NCBI RefSeq assembly: GCF_003594915.1
Contig: NZ_QZCS01000010.1
Span: forward strand, 90,176 to 154,175
Source: Enterobacter chuandaensis
GTDB lineage: Bacteria; Pseudomonadota; Gammaproteobacteria; Enterobacterales; Enterobacteriaceae
Length of the DNA: 64,000 nt
Direction of reading: 5' to 3'
Shown: positions 51,158 through 60,589 of the stretch, piece after piece
Layout: every line of letters starts with the position of its first letter
How positions within the stretch are numbered: position 1 is the stretch's first letter
The notes under the pieces: generated by a model
Databases searched by the model: none
The model's input: the letters and a program-made list of their open reading frames with translations, nothing else
Told to the model about the DNA's origin: nothing
Program-made: the position numbers and the translations under genes

Positions 51158-53239
51158 ATGCTGGTTAGCCAATACAACCCTGTCCTTGTCGTCCTCTCCT
51201 TTGTTGTTGCCATTCTTGCGGCTTATACCGCGCTGAATATGGCTGCACGCGTCGCCGGGAGTCAGGGTGTAGCAGCGCGCATCTGGCTGGCGGGTGGCGG
51301 TATTGCCATGGGTATTGGCGTGTGGGCCATGCACTTTATCGGCATGCTGGCGATGGACCTCTCCATGAGCATGAGCTACAACGCGACCCTGACGATTTTA
51401 TCCATGGTCATCGCCGTCGGTTCGTCGCTGTTTGCGTTATGGCTCGTCAGCTGCGAGCAGTTGCGCTTGCGCCGCCTGCTGCCCGGCGCTCTGGTGATGG
51501 GAAGCGGCATTGTCGCGATGCATTACACGGGTATGGCCGCGCTGGAAGTGATGCCCGGGATTATCTGGGACAAGGGCTGGGTGGCCATGTCTGTCGTGAT
51601 TGCGCTCGCTGCTTCGCTTGCTGCATTGTGGCTGACGTTTCGCCTGCGTCACGAAGCCGCGCAGGTGGTACTGATGCGCATGGGGGCCGCCATCACGATG
51701 GGGATTGCCATTGCCGGCATGCACTACGCCGGGATGAAAGCCGCACAGTTTCCGATGTCCACGATGGTTCATCATCAGGGTATCAACGGAAGCTGGCTGG
51801 CGGTGCTGGTCAGCGTCGTCGCGCTCTCTATCCTGGGGATCACCCTGCTGGTGTCGATGCTGGATGCCCGCCTGCAGGCACGTACCGCCCTTCTGGCCTC
51901 ATCGCTTGCGGAAGCTAACCGGGAACTCGCTCAACTGGCATTGCAGGATACCCTGACGCGCTTGCCCAACCGTATCCTGCTGGAAGACAGACTCGATCAG
52001 GCCATCAGCAAAGCCGATCGTGAAGGCACCCATTTTGCCCTGATGTTCATGGATCTCGACGGTTTTAAAGCCATCAATGATGCCTACGGTCATGATGTCG
52101 GTGACAGGCTACTGGTCGCCGTTACGCAGCGTCTGCTGCATCTCCTGAAGGGCCAGTTCACCCTTGCACGCATTGGCGGCGATGAGTTTGTTCTGCTGGC
52201 AGAGGGAGAAGGACCGGACGATGCGGCCTCGCTGGCAAATTCACTGGTGCGGGCGATAGATAACCCGTTCACTCTCGACCCCTATGAACTGGTAGTGACC
52301 CTCAGCATTGGCATCGCGCTGTATCCTCACGACGGCAAAAGCGAACGTGAGCTGATGTTTAACGCCGATGCGGCGATGTACCACACCAAGCATATGGGTC
52401 GAAACGGCTATCACTTCTTCCAGCCCTCCATGAATACTCTGGCGCAGACCCATCTTCAGTTAATGAACGATCTGTGGATGGCCATCGATCGCAATGAACT
52501 GCGCCTGCTTTATCAGCCAAAGTTTCATGCGCCTGCGGGACCTCTGCTCGGCTTTGAGGCACTGCTGCGCTGGCAACACCCTAAACAGGGCTTACTGACG
52601 CCAGACCTTTTCCTGCCGCTGGCGGAAAAAACCGGGCTCATCATCCCCATTGGTAACTGGGTGATCAACGAAGCCTGTCGTCAGCTGAGGGAATGGCACC
52701 TTCAGGGACATCATAACTGGTCTATGGCAGTTAACCTGTCGACATTGCAGTTTGAACAACCCTCACTGGTGAAAACGGTTCTCGACTGCCTTGCCCTTCA
52801 TCACGTCCCGCCGGAAATGCTCATTCTGGAAGTGACGGAAACCACGGCAATGAGCAACCCGGATGAAAGCGTGCGGGTGCTGACAGAGCTGACGGATGCA
52901 GGAGTGAAAGCCTCCATTGATGACTTTGGTACCGGCTATTCCAGCCTGCTCTATCTCAAGCGTTTACCGGCGTGTGAACTGAAGATCGACAGGGCATTTG
53001 TGAAAGAATTAAGCGGTGAAAGCGAGGATGCGACCATTGTCTCAGCGATTGTGGCCCTCGCAAAAACGCTGAACCTGAAAGTTGTGGCTGAAGGTGTGGA
53101 AACCGAAGCGCAGCAAACCTTTTTGACGGAGCTGGGCTGTAACACCCTTCAGGGCTATCTGTTAGGTAAACCTGTCAGCGCGCAGACCATCGACACGCTT
53201 TGCGCCCGGGGCGAAATGTTGCCTGGCGCTGAGCTGTAA
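51158..53239 (+). CDS. MHYT-sensor GGDEF-EAL cyclic-di-GMP protein
   Basis: A 693-residue inner-membrane protein for cyclic-di-GMP turnover. The N-terminal MHYT sensor (about 1-235) has seven predicted helices and three motifs, AMHFIGM, AMHYTGM and GMHYAGM, thought to bind copper and sense oxygen, CO or NO. A GGDEF domain with an intact GGDEF (340-344) is followed by an EAL domain with FEALLRW (467-469), TE in EVTETT, DDFGTG and EGVETEAQ, so both activities may be retained. The gene occupies the yhdU-acrS interval, where E. coli K-12 has no such gene. Its last 85 bases overlap the 3' end of acrS on the other strand. Confidence 0.9.
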   Translation: MLVSQYNPVLVVLSFVVAILAAYTALNMAARVAGSQGVAARIWLAGGGIAMGIGVWAMHFIGMLAMDLSMSMSYNATLTILSMVIAVGSSLFALWLVSCEQLRLRRLLPGALVMGSGIVAMHYTGMAALEVMPGIIWDKGWVAMSVVIALAASLAALWLTFRLRHEAAQVVLMRMGAAITMGIAIAGMHYAGMKAAQFPMSTMVHHQGINGSWLAVLVSVVALSILGITLLVSMLDARLQARTALLASSLAEANRELAQLALQDTLTRLPNRILLEDRLDQAISKADREGTHFALMFMDLDGFKAINDAYGHDVGDRLLVAVTQRLLHLLKGQFTLARIGGDEFVLLAEGEGPDDAASLANSLVRAIDNPFTLDPYELVVTLSIGIALYPHDGKSERELMFNADAAMYHTKHMGRNGYHFFQPSMNTLAQTHLQLMNDLWMAIDRNELRLLYQPKFHAPAGPLLGFEALLRWQHPKQGLLTPDLFLPLAEKTGLIIPIGNWVINEACRQLREWHLQGHHNWSMAVNLSTLQFEQPSLVKTVLDCLALHHVPPEMLILEVTETTAMSNPDESVRVLTELTDAGVKASIDDFGTGYSSLLYLKRLPACELKIDRAFVKELSGESEDATIVSAIVALAKTLNLKVVAEGVETEAQQTFLTELGCNTLQGYLLGKPVSAQTIDTLCARGEMLPGAEL

Positions 53240-53871
53240 TCATCATGTGGCGATACTCGCATGACCGGGAGTGTCGCCAGAATACTATCGACCAGGGCGG
53301 GAGCCTGCTGATAAAGATTAAAACTGTCGCTATTCATTAACCAGTTTTTAATGATTCCGCTAAAAAAACCGTGGAACACAATCATCGTCAGTTCAACATT
53401 CACCTGCGGCGCAACGATTTTCCGGGAAATACATTTCTCCAGCGTGACGCGCAAAAAGTCATAATTGAATCCAATCCGTTTTCTGATTTCAGCCTCGGAA
53501 ATCATATCGCTATTAAATTCACATTTATGATACAGAATTTGCAGAAGCGCACATTGACGGGGCTCGCGTGCAATATACTGCAATGCAGTAATAAATTGCT
53601 CACGAAGCATTAACAACGGATCATCGTTTTCAGAAAGAGAAAGCCTGTCGCGAATAACATCCCGAAGCGGTAACTGCTGTTCCCAGATAGCGTTAAATAT
53701 TTCGGCCTTACTGGCAAAGTGCCAGTAGATTGCGCCGCGCGTCACCTTCGCAGCATCCGCGATATCCGTCAGGGTCGTGTTGGCTACGCCTCGCGTCGCA
53801 AACTGCCCGATAGCCGCCTCAATCAACTGCTGTCGGGTTTGTTGAGCCTCTTCTTTCTTTTTACGTGCCAT
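53155..53871 (-). CDS. acrS: TetR-family repressor AcrS
   Basis: DNA-binding regulator divergently placed from acrEF; in E. coli AcrS (EnvR) represses acrAB and acrEF. The 238-residue protein has an N-terminal helix-turn-helix (about 30-60; TLTDIADAAKVTRGAIYWHFASK) and a TetR ligand domain. It is about 18 residues longer than E. coli AcrS (220): the last 30 or so residues, after APALVDSIL, do not resemble it and are encoded antisense to the end of the MHYT-GGDEF-EAL gene. This looks like loss of the original stop by a rearrangement. Confidence 0.85.
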   Translation of the reverse strand: MARKKKEEAQQTRQQLIEAAIGQFATRGVANTTLTDIADAAKVTRGAIYWHFASKAEIFNAIWEQQLPLRDVIRDRLSLSENDDPLLMLREQFITALQYIAREPRQCALLQILYHKCEFNSDMISEAEIRKRIGFNYDFLRVTLEKCISRKIVAPQVNVELTMIVFHGFFSGIIKNWLMNSDSFNLYQQAPALVDSILATLPVMRVSPHDDYSSAPGNISPRAQSVSMVCALTGLPNR

Positions 53872-54254
53872 AGACAGCTACTCGTTACTCACAAGGTTGA
53901 TACGGGACACCGGGTTAAGATGTGCGAAAGTATTCACTAAAACACGTTTTAATTTTGCACAAAAAAAGTCAATCTTCTTAATTTATAATCAAGGCAAATA
54001 CATAGTGATATTTATATTCACAGAATTAATATATGGACGCATTAAACCTTATTTACCTGATTAGTCTGACAGAAGTATACCCGCATTTTATCCGGGTCTG
54101 ATTCTGATTTTCCCGTCAGGCCTCGTCATTCGCACTTATAAATTAAAAAACATTAAATACCCTCATTATTATACGCAGCTACATTTTATTTTTTCCCTGC
54201 CCCAGCTACCGATCTACGGCAAACATCGGTTAATGGGTATTTAAAGGAACAGTA
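53872..54254. promoter_or_regulatory. acrS-acrE divergent regulatory region
   Basis: A 383-base, strongly AT-rich spacer. It should contain both promoters and the AcrS operator. I found no convincing TetR-type palindrome and no ORF. AT-richness of this kind is typical of H-NS-silenced acrEF promoters, but that is an inference. Confidence 0.6.
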
Positions 54255-55394
54255 ATGACGAATCATTTCAGACGCTTGCCCTTATCCGTTTTCATTGTCT
54301 GCGCTGTACTGCTCACTGGATGCGATGGCCAGGAAAACCAACAACAACATGCGCAGGCACCTCAGGTCAGCGTTCATATTGTGAAAAGCGCGCCTCTGGC
54401 TGTCACAACTGAACTCCCGGGTAGAACAGATGCGTTCCGCGTTGCGGAGGTTCGTCCACAGGTTAGCGGTATCATCTTGCGCCGCAACTTCACGGAAGGT
54501 AGCGATGTAAAAGCAGGAGATTCACTGTACCAGATCGATCCTGCGACCTATCAGGCGGCCTATGACAACGCGAAAGGCGAGCTGGCAAAGGCACAGGCGG
54601 CCGCCAATATTGCGCACCTGACGGTGAAACGCTACCTCCCGCTGATGGGAACGCAGTACGTCAGCAAGCAGGAGTATGACCAGGCCGTGGCCACGGCTCA
54701 GCAGGCAGATGCCAGCGTCGTCGCCGCAAAAGCGGGCGTTGAAAGTGCACGCATCAATCTTGCGTACACCAAAGTGACGTCCCCTGTCGATGGCCGCATC
54801 GGTAAATCCAGCGTGACGGAAGGGGCGCTCGTCACGAACGGGCAAGCCGCAGCGCTGGCAACGGTCCAGCAGCTTGATCCGATTTATGTCGATGTCACCC
54901 AGTCGAGCAATGAATTTATGCGTCTGAAGCAGACGAGCCTGCAAAAAGGTGATAAGGCCAGCAGCGTTGAGCTGCTGATGGAGAATGGTCAGCCCTATCC
55001 GCTGAAAGGCACGTTGCAGTTCTCTGACGTTACGGTGGACGAAAGTACCGGATCAATTACCCTGCGTGCCATTTTCCCTAACCCTCAACATCTGCTGTTA
55101 CCGGGGATGTTTGTTCGCGCCCGCATTGATGAAGGCACACAGCCAGATGCCATCCTGGTTCCGCAGCAGGGCGTTACCCGCACACCGCGCGGCGACGCAA
55201 CCGTACTGGTAGTTAATGATAAAAATCAGGTTGAATCACGTACCGTTGTTGCGCCTCAGGCAATCGGCGATCGCTGGCTGGTGACGGAAGGGTTGAAAAA
55301 CGGTGACAAAGTGATCGTCAGCGGCCTGCAAAAAGTCAGGCCTGGAGCTACCGTCGTTGCCACGCCTGATACCACCACGACTCCCGCCAGTTAA
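54255..55394 (+). CDS. acrE: Multidrug efflux periplasmic adaptor AcrE
   Basis: Membrane-fusion lipoprotein of the AcrEF-TolC RND pump. The 379-residue precursor has a lipoprotein signal with lipobox LLTGC (Cys about 24), then biotinyl-lipoyl, alpha-hairpin, beta-barrel and membrane-proximal segments. It closely resembles E. coli AcrE (385), and is preceded by AAAGGAACAG. acrF follows after 11 bases. Confidence 0.95.
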   Translation: MTNHFRRLPLSVFIVCAVLLTGCDGQENQQQHAQAPQVSVHIVKSAPLAVTTELPGRTDAFRVAEVRPQVSGIILRRNFTEGSDVKAGDSLYQIDPATYQAAYDNAKGELAKAQAAANIAHLTVKRYLPLMGTQYVSKQEYDQAVATAQQADASVVAAKAGVESARINLAYTKVTSPVDGRIGKSSVTEGALVTNGQAAALATVQQLDPIYVDVTQSSNEFMRLKQTSLQKGDKASSVELLMENGQPYPLKGTLQFSDVTVDESTGSITLRAIFPNPQHLLLPGMFVRARIDEGTQPDAILVPQQGVTRTPRGDATVLVVNDKNQVESRTVVAPQAIGDRWLVTEGLKNGDKVIVSGLQKVRPGATVVATPDTTTTPAS

Positions 55395-55405
55395 GGAACG
55401 ACGAC

Positions 55406-58400
55406 ATGGCTAATTTCTTCATTCAGCGGCCGGTTTTCGCCTGGGTACTTGCCATCATTTTGATGATTGCAGGCGGTCTGGCGATTCTCAAATTGCCCGT
55501 TGCCCAGTATCCGACAATTGCCCCTCCTGCCGTGGCGATTTCCGCAACCTACCCCGGCGCTGACGCCCAGACGGTGCAGGATACCGTGACCCAGGTTATC
55601 GAACAGAACATGAACGGTATCGATAACCTGATGTATATGTCTTCCACCAGCGATTCAGCAGGTAACGTCACTATCACCCTGACCTTCGAGTCAGGAACAG
55701 ACCCCGATATCGCCCAGGTCCAGGTGCAGAACAAGCTGCAGCTTGCCATGCCGCTACTGCCGCAAGAGGTACAGCAGCAAGGGATTGGCGTTGAGAAATC
55801 CAGCAGCAGCTTCCTGCTGGTCGCCGGTTTTGTTTCGGACAACAAAAGCCTGACGCAGGATGATATCTCCGACTATGTCGCCTCGAACGTCAAAGATGCT
55901 ATCAGCCGAACGACGGGTGTCGGCGACGTCCAGCTGTTTGGCGCCCAGTATGCGATGCGCATCTGGCTCGACAGCAACGCGATGAACAAATACCAGCTGA
56001 CGCCGCTGGATATTATCAACCAGCTGAAAACGCAGAACGACCAGATAGCGGCAGGTCAACTGGGCGGTACGCCATCGGTTCCTGGACAACAATTGAATGC
56101 CTCCATCATCGCGCAAACTCGCCTGAAATCACCGGAAGAGTTTGGCCGCGTGACGCTCAAGGTGAACCAGGACGGCTCGATGGTTCACCTGAAGGATGTC
56201 GCTCGCATTGAGCTCGGCGGCGAAAACTACAATATGGTGACCAAAATCAACGGGCAGGCAGCAACCGGCCTGGGGATTAAGCTGGCAACCGGTGCAAACG
56301 CGCTGGACACCGCGGCAGCCATCAAGAGCAAGCTGGCGCAACTGCAGCAGTTCTTCCCGCAGGGGCTTAAGGTCGTCTACCCCTATGACACCACACCATT
56401 CGTGAAAATCTCCATTCACGAAGTGGTGAAAACCCTGTTTGAAGCGATCGTTCTGGTCTTCCTGGTCATGTACCTGTTCCTGCAAAACCTGCGGGCGACG
56501 CTCATCCCGACAATCGCAGTGCCGGTGGTTCTGCTGGGCACCTTCGCGGTTCTGGCGGCGTTCGGTTTCTCCATCAACACCCTGACGATGTTCGGGATGG
56601 TACTGGCGATAGGGCTACTGGTTGATGACGCCATCGTGGTGGTCGAAAACGTTGAGCGCGTGATGGTAGAGGACAAGCTGCCGCCGAAAGAGGCCACGCA
56701 GAAGTCGATGGAGCAGATCCAGGGTGCGCTTGTGGGGATCGCAATGGTTCTCTCGGCGGTATTTGTTCCCATGGCTTTCTTTGGTGGCTCGACAGGTGCC
56801 ATTTATCGCCAGTTCTCGCTGACCATCGTTTCAGCCATGGCGCTCTCCGTCCTGGTTGCGCTGATCCTGACGCCAGCACTCTGCGCCACGTTGCTTAAGC
56901 CCGTCTCCGGCGATCATCACGAGAAGAAAGGTGGCTTCTTCGGCTGGTTTAACGCGCGCTTTGATAAGAGCGTGGAACACTACAGCAACAGCGTGAGCGG
57001 TATTTTGCGTAAGACAGGCCGTTACCTGGTGGTGTACGTCATTATTGTCGGTGGGATGGCGGTACTGTTCCTGCGCTTACCAACCTCCTTCCTGCCTGAA
57101 GAGGATCAGGGGGTGTTTATGACGATGGTTCAACTCCCGGCGGGTGCGACCCAGACGCGGACTCAGCAGGTTCTCGACCAGGTTCAGAATTACTATCTGA
57201 CCAAAGAGAAGGCGAACGTTGAATCCGTATTTACCGTTAACGGCTTTAGCTTTAGCGGTCAGGGCCAGAACTCAGGTATCGCCTTCATCAGCCTGAAGCC
57301 CTGGGAAGAGCGTTCGGGTGAAGAAAATAGCGTTGAGGCGATCGTAGGCCGTGCAACGAAAGCGTTCAGTCAGATTAAAGACGGCCTTGTGTTCCCGTTT
57401 AACCTGCCTGCCATTATCGAGCTGGGAACCGCAACGGGCTTCGACTTCGAGCTGATCGATCAGGCTAACCTGGGGCATACCCAGCTGACGCAGGCTCGCA
57501 ACCAACTGCTTGGCATGGTGAAAGAGCACCCTGACCTGCTGGTTCGCGTACGTCCTAACGGTCTGGAGGATACACCGCAGTTCAAGCTGGATGTCGATCA
57601 GGAGAAAGCGCAGGCGCTGGGTATTAGCCTCTCTGACGTCAACCAGACGATCTCGACGGCATTGGGCGGCACCTATGTGAATGACTTTATCGATCATGGC
57701 CGCGTGAAAAAGGTCTATGTACAGGCCGACGCAAAATTCCGTATGTTGCCAGGGGACATCAACAACCTCTACGTGCGCAGCGCAAATGGGGAAATGGTGC
57801 CGTTCTCATCCTTTAGCAGCGCGCACTGGGTTTACGGTTCTCCTCGTCTGGAGCGCTACAACGGCATGCCATCCATGGAGATCCTCGGTGAGTCAGCACC
57901 AGGTAAAAGTACCGGTGAGGCCATGGTGATGATGGAAAGCCTGGCGGCAAAACTGCCTTCCGGCATCGGCTATGACTGGACGGGAATGTCTTATCAGGAA
58001 CGGCTTTCAGGAAACCAGGCGCCTGCCCTGTACGCCATTTCACTGATAGTGGTGTTCCTGTGTCTGGCTGCCCTGTACGAAAGCTGGTCCATTCCCTTCT
58101 CCGTTATGCTGGTTGTGCCGCTGGGTGTCATCGGGGCTCTTCTCGCAGCATCGCTGCGCGGGTTAAACAATGACGTCTATTTCCAGGTCGGCCTGCTGAC
58201 GACGATTGGCTTATCGGCGAAAAACGCCATTCTGATCGTCGAATTTGCTAAAGACCTGATGGAAAAAGAAGGTAAAGGGATCATTGAGGCCACACTCGAA
58301 GCGTCAAGAATGCGCCTTCGCCCGATCCTGATGACCTCCCTGGCCTTCATACTTGGCGTCATGCCGCTGGTGATCAGCACCGGGGCCGGGAGCGGCGCGC

Positions 58401-58519
58401 AAAACGCAGTCGGTACGGGCGTTATGGGAGGCATGCTTTCCGCAACGCTTCTGGCTATTTTCTTTGTGCCCGTTTTCTTTGTGGTTGTCCGGAGACGATT
58501 TACCAACCATAAGGATTAA
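55406..58519 (+). CDS. acrF: Multidrug efflux RND permease AcrF
   Basis: Inner-membrane trimeric proton/drug antiporter. The 1037 residues contain 12 membrane helices in two repeats, with proton-relay Asp407 and Asp408 in [15 protein letters not shown], and large periplasmic loops after helices 1 and 7. It ends with [12 protein letters not shown] and is followed by a terminator. Length is close to E. coli AcrF (1034). AcrB is the nearest alternative name, but the acrS-acrEF-yhdV context decides. Confidence 0.95.
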   Translation: MANFFIQRPVFAWVLAIILMIAGGLAILKLPVAQYPTIAPPAVAISATYPGADAQTVQDTVTQVIEQNMNGIDNLMYMSSTSDSAGNVTITLTFESGTDPDIAQVQVQNKLQLAMPLLPQEVQQQGIGVEKSSSSFLLVAGFVSDNKSLTQDDISDYVASNVKDAISRTTGVGDVQLFGAQYAMRIWLDSNAMNKYQLTPLDIINQLKTQNDQIAAGQLGGTPSVPGQQLNASIIAQTRLKSPEEFGRVTLKVNQDGSMVHLKDVARIELGGENYNMVTKINGQAATGLGIKLATGANALDTAAAIKSKLAQLQQFFPQGLKVVYPYDTTPFVKISIHEVVKTLFEAIVLVFLVMYLFLQNLRATLIPTIAVPVVLLGTFAVLAAFGFSINTLTMFGMVLAIGLLVDDAIVVVENVERVMVEDKLPPKEATQKSMEQIQGALVGIAMVLSAVFVPMAFFGGSTGAIYRQFSLTIVSAMALSVLVALILTPALCATLLKPVSGDHHEKKGGFFGWFNARFDKSVEHYSNSVSGILRKTGRYLVVYVIIVGGMAVLFLRLPTSFLPEEDQGVFMTMVQLPAGATQTRTQQVLDQVQNYYLTKEKANVESVFTVNGFSFSGQGQNSGIAFISLKPWEERSGEENSVEAIVGRATKAFSQIKDGLVFPFNLPAIIELGTATGFDFELIDQANLGHTQLTQARNQLLGMVKEHPDLLVRVRPNGLEDTPQFKLDVDQEKAQALGISLSDVNQTISTALGGTYVNDFIDHGRVKKVYVQADAKFRMLPGDINNLYVRSANGEMVPFSSFSSAHWVYGSPRLERYNGMPSMEILGESAPGKSTGEAMVMMESLAAKLPSGIGYDWTGMSYQERLSGNQAPALYAISLIVVFLCLAALYESWSIPFSVMLVVPLGVIGALLAASLRGLNNDVYFQVGLLTTIGLSAKNAILIVEFAKDLMEKEGKGIIEATLEASRMRLRPILMTSLAFILGVMPLVISTGAGSGAQNAVGTGVMGGMLSATLLAIFFVPVFFVVVRRRFTNHKD

Positions 58520-58822
58520 CGTATCCCTCAAGGCACCGTTTGGTGCCTTTTTTATTTTTAATATAAACAATGAATTAGACATTACCGAATTGTAGCGTTA
58601 AAAATGCAGCTGTTTGCATTAAGTAAACATTCCCTTTTACCGCTCCATAATTTCTCCATGAATTTATCCTGAAAACGATTTTTCTCCATGATTTTTACAA
58701 AGTACATAATTTGAGATTATTCCTCGTGTAACGGCAACTTACCCTGGTGGTAAAATAACCTCCAGTTCGTTAATAGCCCTCCTGGCTTTGTAGCGAATGA
58801 GAAATAATACTGAGGTAACATC
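58520..58822. other. acrF-yhdV intergenic region
   Basis: A 303-base AT-rich spacer. It contains the acrF terminator (58529-58555); the remainder must hold the yhdV promoter, which I could not assign. No ORF of note. Confidence 0.6.
58529..58555 (+). terminator. Terminator after acrEF
   Basis: Stem AGGCACC / GGTGCCT with loop GTTT (58531-58548), followed by six or more T. Strong intrinsic terminator. Confidence 0.94.
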
Positions 58823-59044
58823 ATGAAAAGATTCATTTCCGTCGCACTTCTCGCTGCGCTGCTTGCTGGTTGCGCGCACGACTCTCCATGTGTACCGGTT
58901 TACGACGACCAGGGTCGACTGGTTCATACCAATACCTGTATGAAAGGCACCACTCAGGATAACTGGGAAACAGCAGGTGCTATCGCCGGCGGAGCTGCCG
59001 CTGTGGCGGGTTTGACGTTGGGTATCGTTGCCCTGACGAAGTAA
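58823..59044 (+). CDS. yhdV: YhdV lipoprotein
   Basis: A 73-residue predicted outer-membrane lipoprotein of unknown function. The signal with lipobox LLAGC places the lipid-modified Cys at residue 17. The C-terminal part is glycine- and alanine-rich (AGAIAGGAAAVAGLTLGIVAL), like a glycine-zipper membrane segment. Almost identical to E. coli YhdV; GAGGTAAC precedes ATG 58823, and a terminator follows. Confidence 0.94.
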   Translation: MKRFISVALLAALLAGCAHDSPCVPVYDDQGRLVHTNTCMKGTTQDNWETAGAIAGGAAAVAGLTLGIVALTK

Positions 59045-59055
59045 CATTTGTTCAG

Positions 59056-59081
59056 AAAGCGCGGCTCCGGCCGCGCTTTTG
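59056..59081 (+). terminator. Terminator after yhdV
   Basis: Stem AAAGCGCGGC / GCCGCGCTTT with a 4-base loop and a following T-rich tract, about 12 bases after the yhdV stop. Confidence 0.92.
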
Positions 59082-59306
59082 CTTTTAATGAGTGCACTAT
59101 TTTCCAGTAAGTAAAAAAATAGCCCCGTATTTATTCTTTCATGTAATTTCAACCGACCACAGTTAATATCTTTTTATTATACCCGATGTTTTTCACACGT
59201 TAATACTATTGAATACTCTGCCAATATTCACTTCAGAAACTATCTCTTCTTTTTATCTCATACCCGTTGAAACTTTTGCTCTGATTTGTGGCGCAGGTTG
59301 TAATTT

Positions 59307-59323
59307 CGCACCGTTTCGGGGCG
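59307..59323. promoter_or_regulatory. NtrC-like enhancer site upstream of yhdW
   Basis: CGCACC-GTTTC-GGGGCG compares with the NtrC consensus TGCACC-N5-GGTGCA at 9 of 12 positions. Its centre is about 107 bases upstream of the start predicted from the sigma54 promoter, within the usual enhancer distance. Only one such site is clear to the eye. Confidence 0.5.
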
Positions 59324-59395
59324 CTCGTTTTATTTAAGCCTGTCTACACTCAGCATTAAGCGTTCACTCATCACGCATTTTGTTGAACGTAAAAC

Positions 59396-59411
59396 TGGCA
59401 TTACGTTTGCT
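59396..59411 (+). promoter_or_regulatory. Sigma54 promoter of yhdWXYZ
   Basis: TGGCAT-TACGT-TTGCT matches the sigma54 consensus TGGCAC-N5-TTGCA, with the invariant GG and GC exactly 10 bases apart. It is 87 bases before the yhdW start. This fits the known membership of yhdWXYZ in the nitrogen (Ntr) regulon of E. coli. Confidence 0.78.
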
Positions 59412-59497
59412 TTATAAACGTTGGCCAACGCCACAGACAGGTAAAGCGTTTTAAGAAACGCCTCTATAACGATAAATTTCGCCACACAGGATGCATT

Positions 59498-60523
59498 ATG
59501 AAAAAGACGATGATAGCCAGCCTGGCTGCTGCAGGCATGATGTTTGCCGTAGCCGGTCAAGCCCATGCGGGAACGACACTGGATGCCGTTAAAAAGAAAG
59601 GTTTTGTTCAATGTGGTATCAGTGATGGTTTGCCTGGCTTCTCCTATGCCGATGCGAACGGCAAATTTACCGGTATTGATGTTGATGTCTGCCGTGGCGT
59701 TGCAGCCGCCGTTTTTGGTGATGACAGCAAAGTAAAATATACCCCGCTGACGGCGAAAGAACGCTTTACGGCGCTGCAGTCCGGCGAGGTCGACATGCTC
59801 TCCCGTAATACCACCTGGACCTCCTCCCGCGACGCAGGCATGGGAATGTCATTTACGGGCGTGACCTATTATGACGGCATCGGCTTCCTGACCCACAATA
59901 AAGCGGGCCTGAAAAGCGCTAAAGAACTGGATGGTGCCACCGTGTGTATCCAGGCGGGTACCGATACCGAGCTGAACGTCGCGGATTATTTCAAAGCAAA
60001 TAAGATGAAATACACCCCTGTGACATTCGACCGCTCGGATGAATCAGCCAAAGCGCTGGAATCCGGTCGCTGCGACACGCTGGCCTCTGACCAGTCACAG
60101 CTGTATGCCTTACGCATCAAGCTAAGCAACCCGGCTGAGTGGATTGTCCTGCCTGAAGTGATCTCCAAAGAACCTCTCGGACCGGTTGTCCGTCGTGGCG
60201 ATGAAGACTGGTTCTCTATCGTTCGCTGGACGCTATTTGCCATGCTGAATGCAGAAGAGATGGGCATCAATTCGAAAAACGTCGATGAAAAAGCAGCGAA
60301 TCCTTCCACCCCGGACATGGCGCACCTGCTCGGTAAAGAAGGCGATTTCGGCAAGGATCTGAAGCTGGATAACAAGTGGGCTTACAACATCATCAAACAG
60401 GTGGGCAATTACTCTGAGCTCTTCGAGCGCAACGTGGGATCGGAAAGCCCGCTGAAGATCAAACGCGGCCAGAACAATCTCTGGAATAACGGCGGCATTC
60501 AGTACGCGCCACCGGTACGTTAA
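59498..60523 (+). CDS. yhdW: Amino-acid ABC transporter substrate-binding protein YhdW
   Basis: Periplasmic receptor of a general L-amino-acid uptake system of the AapJ type. The 341-residue precursor has a signal peptide (about 1-24, cut after AHA) and the two-lobed family 3 binding fold, including QCGISDGLPGFSYAD and GIDVDVCRGVAAAV. The gene is intact; in E. coli K-12 I recall it being annotated as a pseudogene. First gene of yhdWXYZ, behind a sigma54 promoter. Confidence 0.95.
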   Translation: MKKTMIASLAAAGMMFAVAGQAHAGTTLDAVKKKGFVQCGISDGLPGFSYADANGKFTGIDVDVCRGVAAAVFGDDSKVKYTPLTAKERFTALQSGEVDMLSRNTTWTSSRDAGMGMSFTGVTYYDGIGFLTHNKAGLKSAKELDGATVCIQAGTDTELNVADYFKANKMKYTPVTFDRSDESAKALESGRCDTLASDQSQLYALRIKLSNPAEWIVLPEVISKEPLGPVVRRGDEDWFSIVRWTLFAMLNAEEMGINSKNVDEKAANPSTPDMAHLLGKEGDFGKDLKLDNKWAYNIIKQVGNYSELFERNVGSESPLKIKRGQNNLWNNGGIQYAPPVR

Positions 60524-60537
60524 GTCATTGTGGTAAT

Positions 60538-60559
60538 GGGCACTGCTCTGGCAGTGCCC
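60538..60559 (+). repeat. Intercistronic hairpin yhdW-yhdX
   Basis: Perfect 9-bp stem GGGCACTGC / GCAGTGCCC with loop TCTG, 14 bases after yhdW. No T tract follows. Hairpins here usually protect the binding-protein mRNA so that more receptor than permease is made. Confidence 0.8.
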
Positions 60560-60589
60560 AATTCAGAGTCATGGTTACTGAGGTTTTTT

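Larger units (their letters stand above)
59045..59497. promoter_or_regulatory. Region upstream of yhdWXYZ
   Basis: A 453-base spacer holding the yhdV terminator, an NtrC-like site (59307-59323) and a sigma54-type promoter (59396-59411). Just beyond is a perfect 12-bp palindrome CGTTGGCCAACG (59419-59430), close to the predicted transcription start. The part between 59100 and 59300 is AT-rich with no ORF. Confidence 0.7.

Noticed and set aside
59267..59306. TTGAAA...TGTAAT as a sigma70 promoter for yhdW
   Set aside because: The spacer is about 26 bases, far from 17, whereas the sigma54 elements at 59396-59411 have exact spacing.
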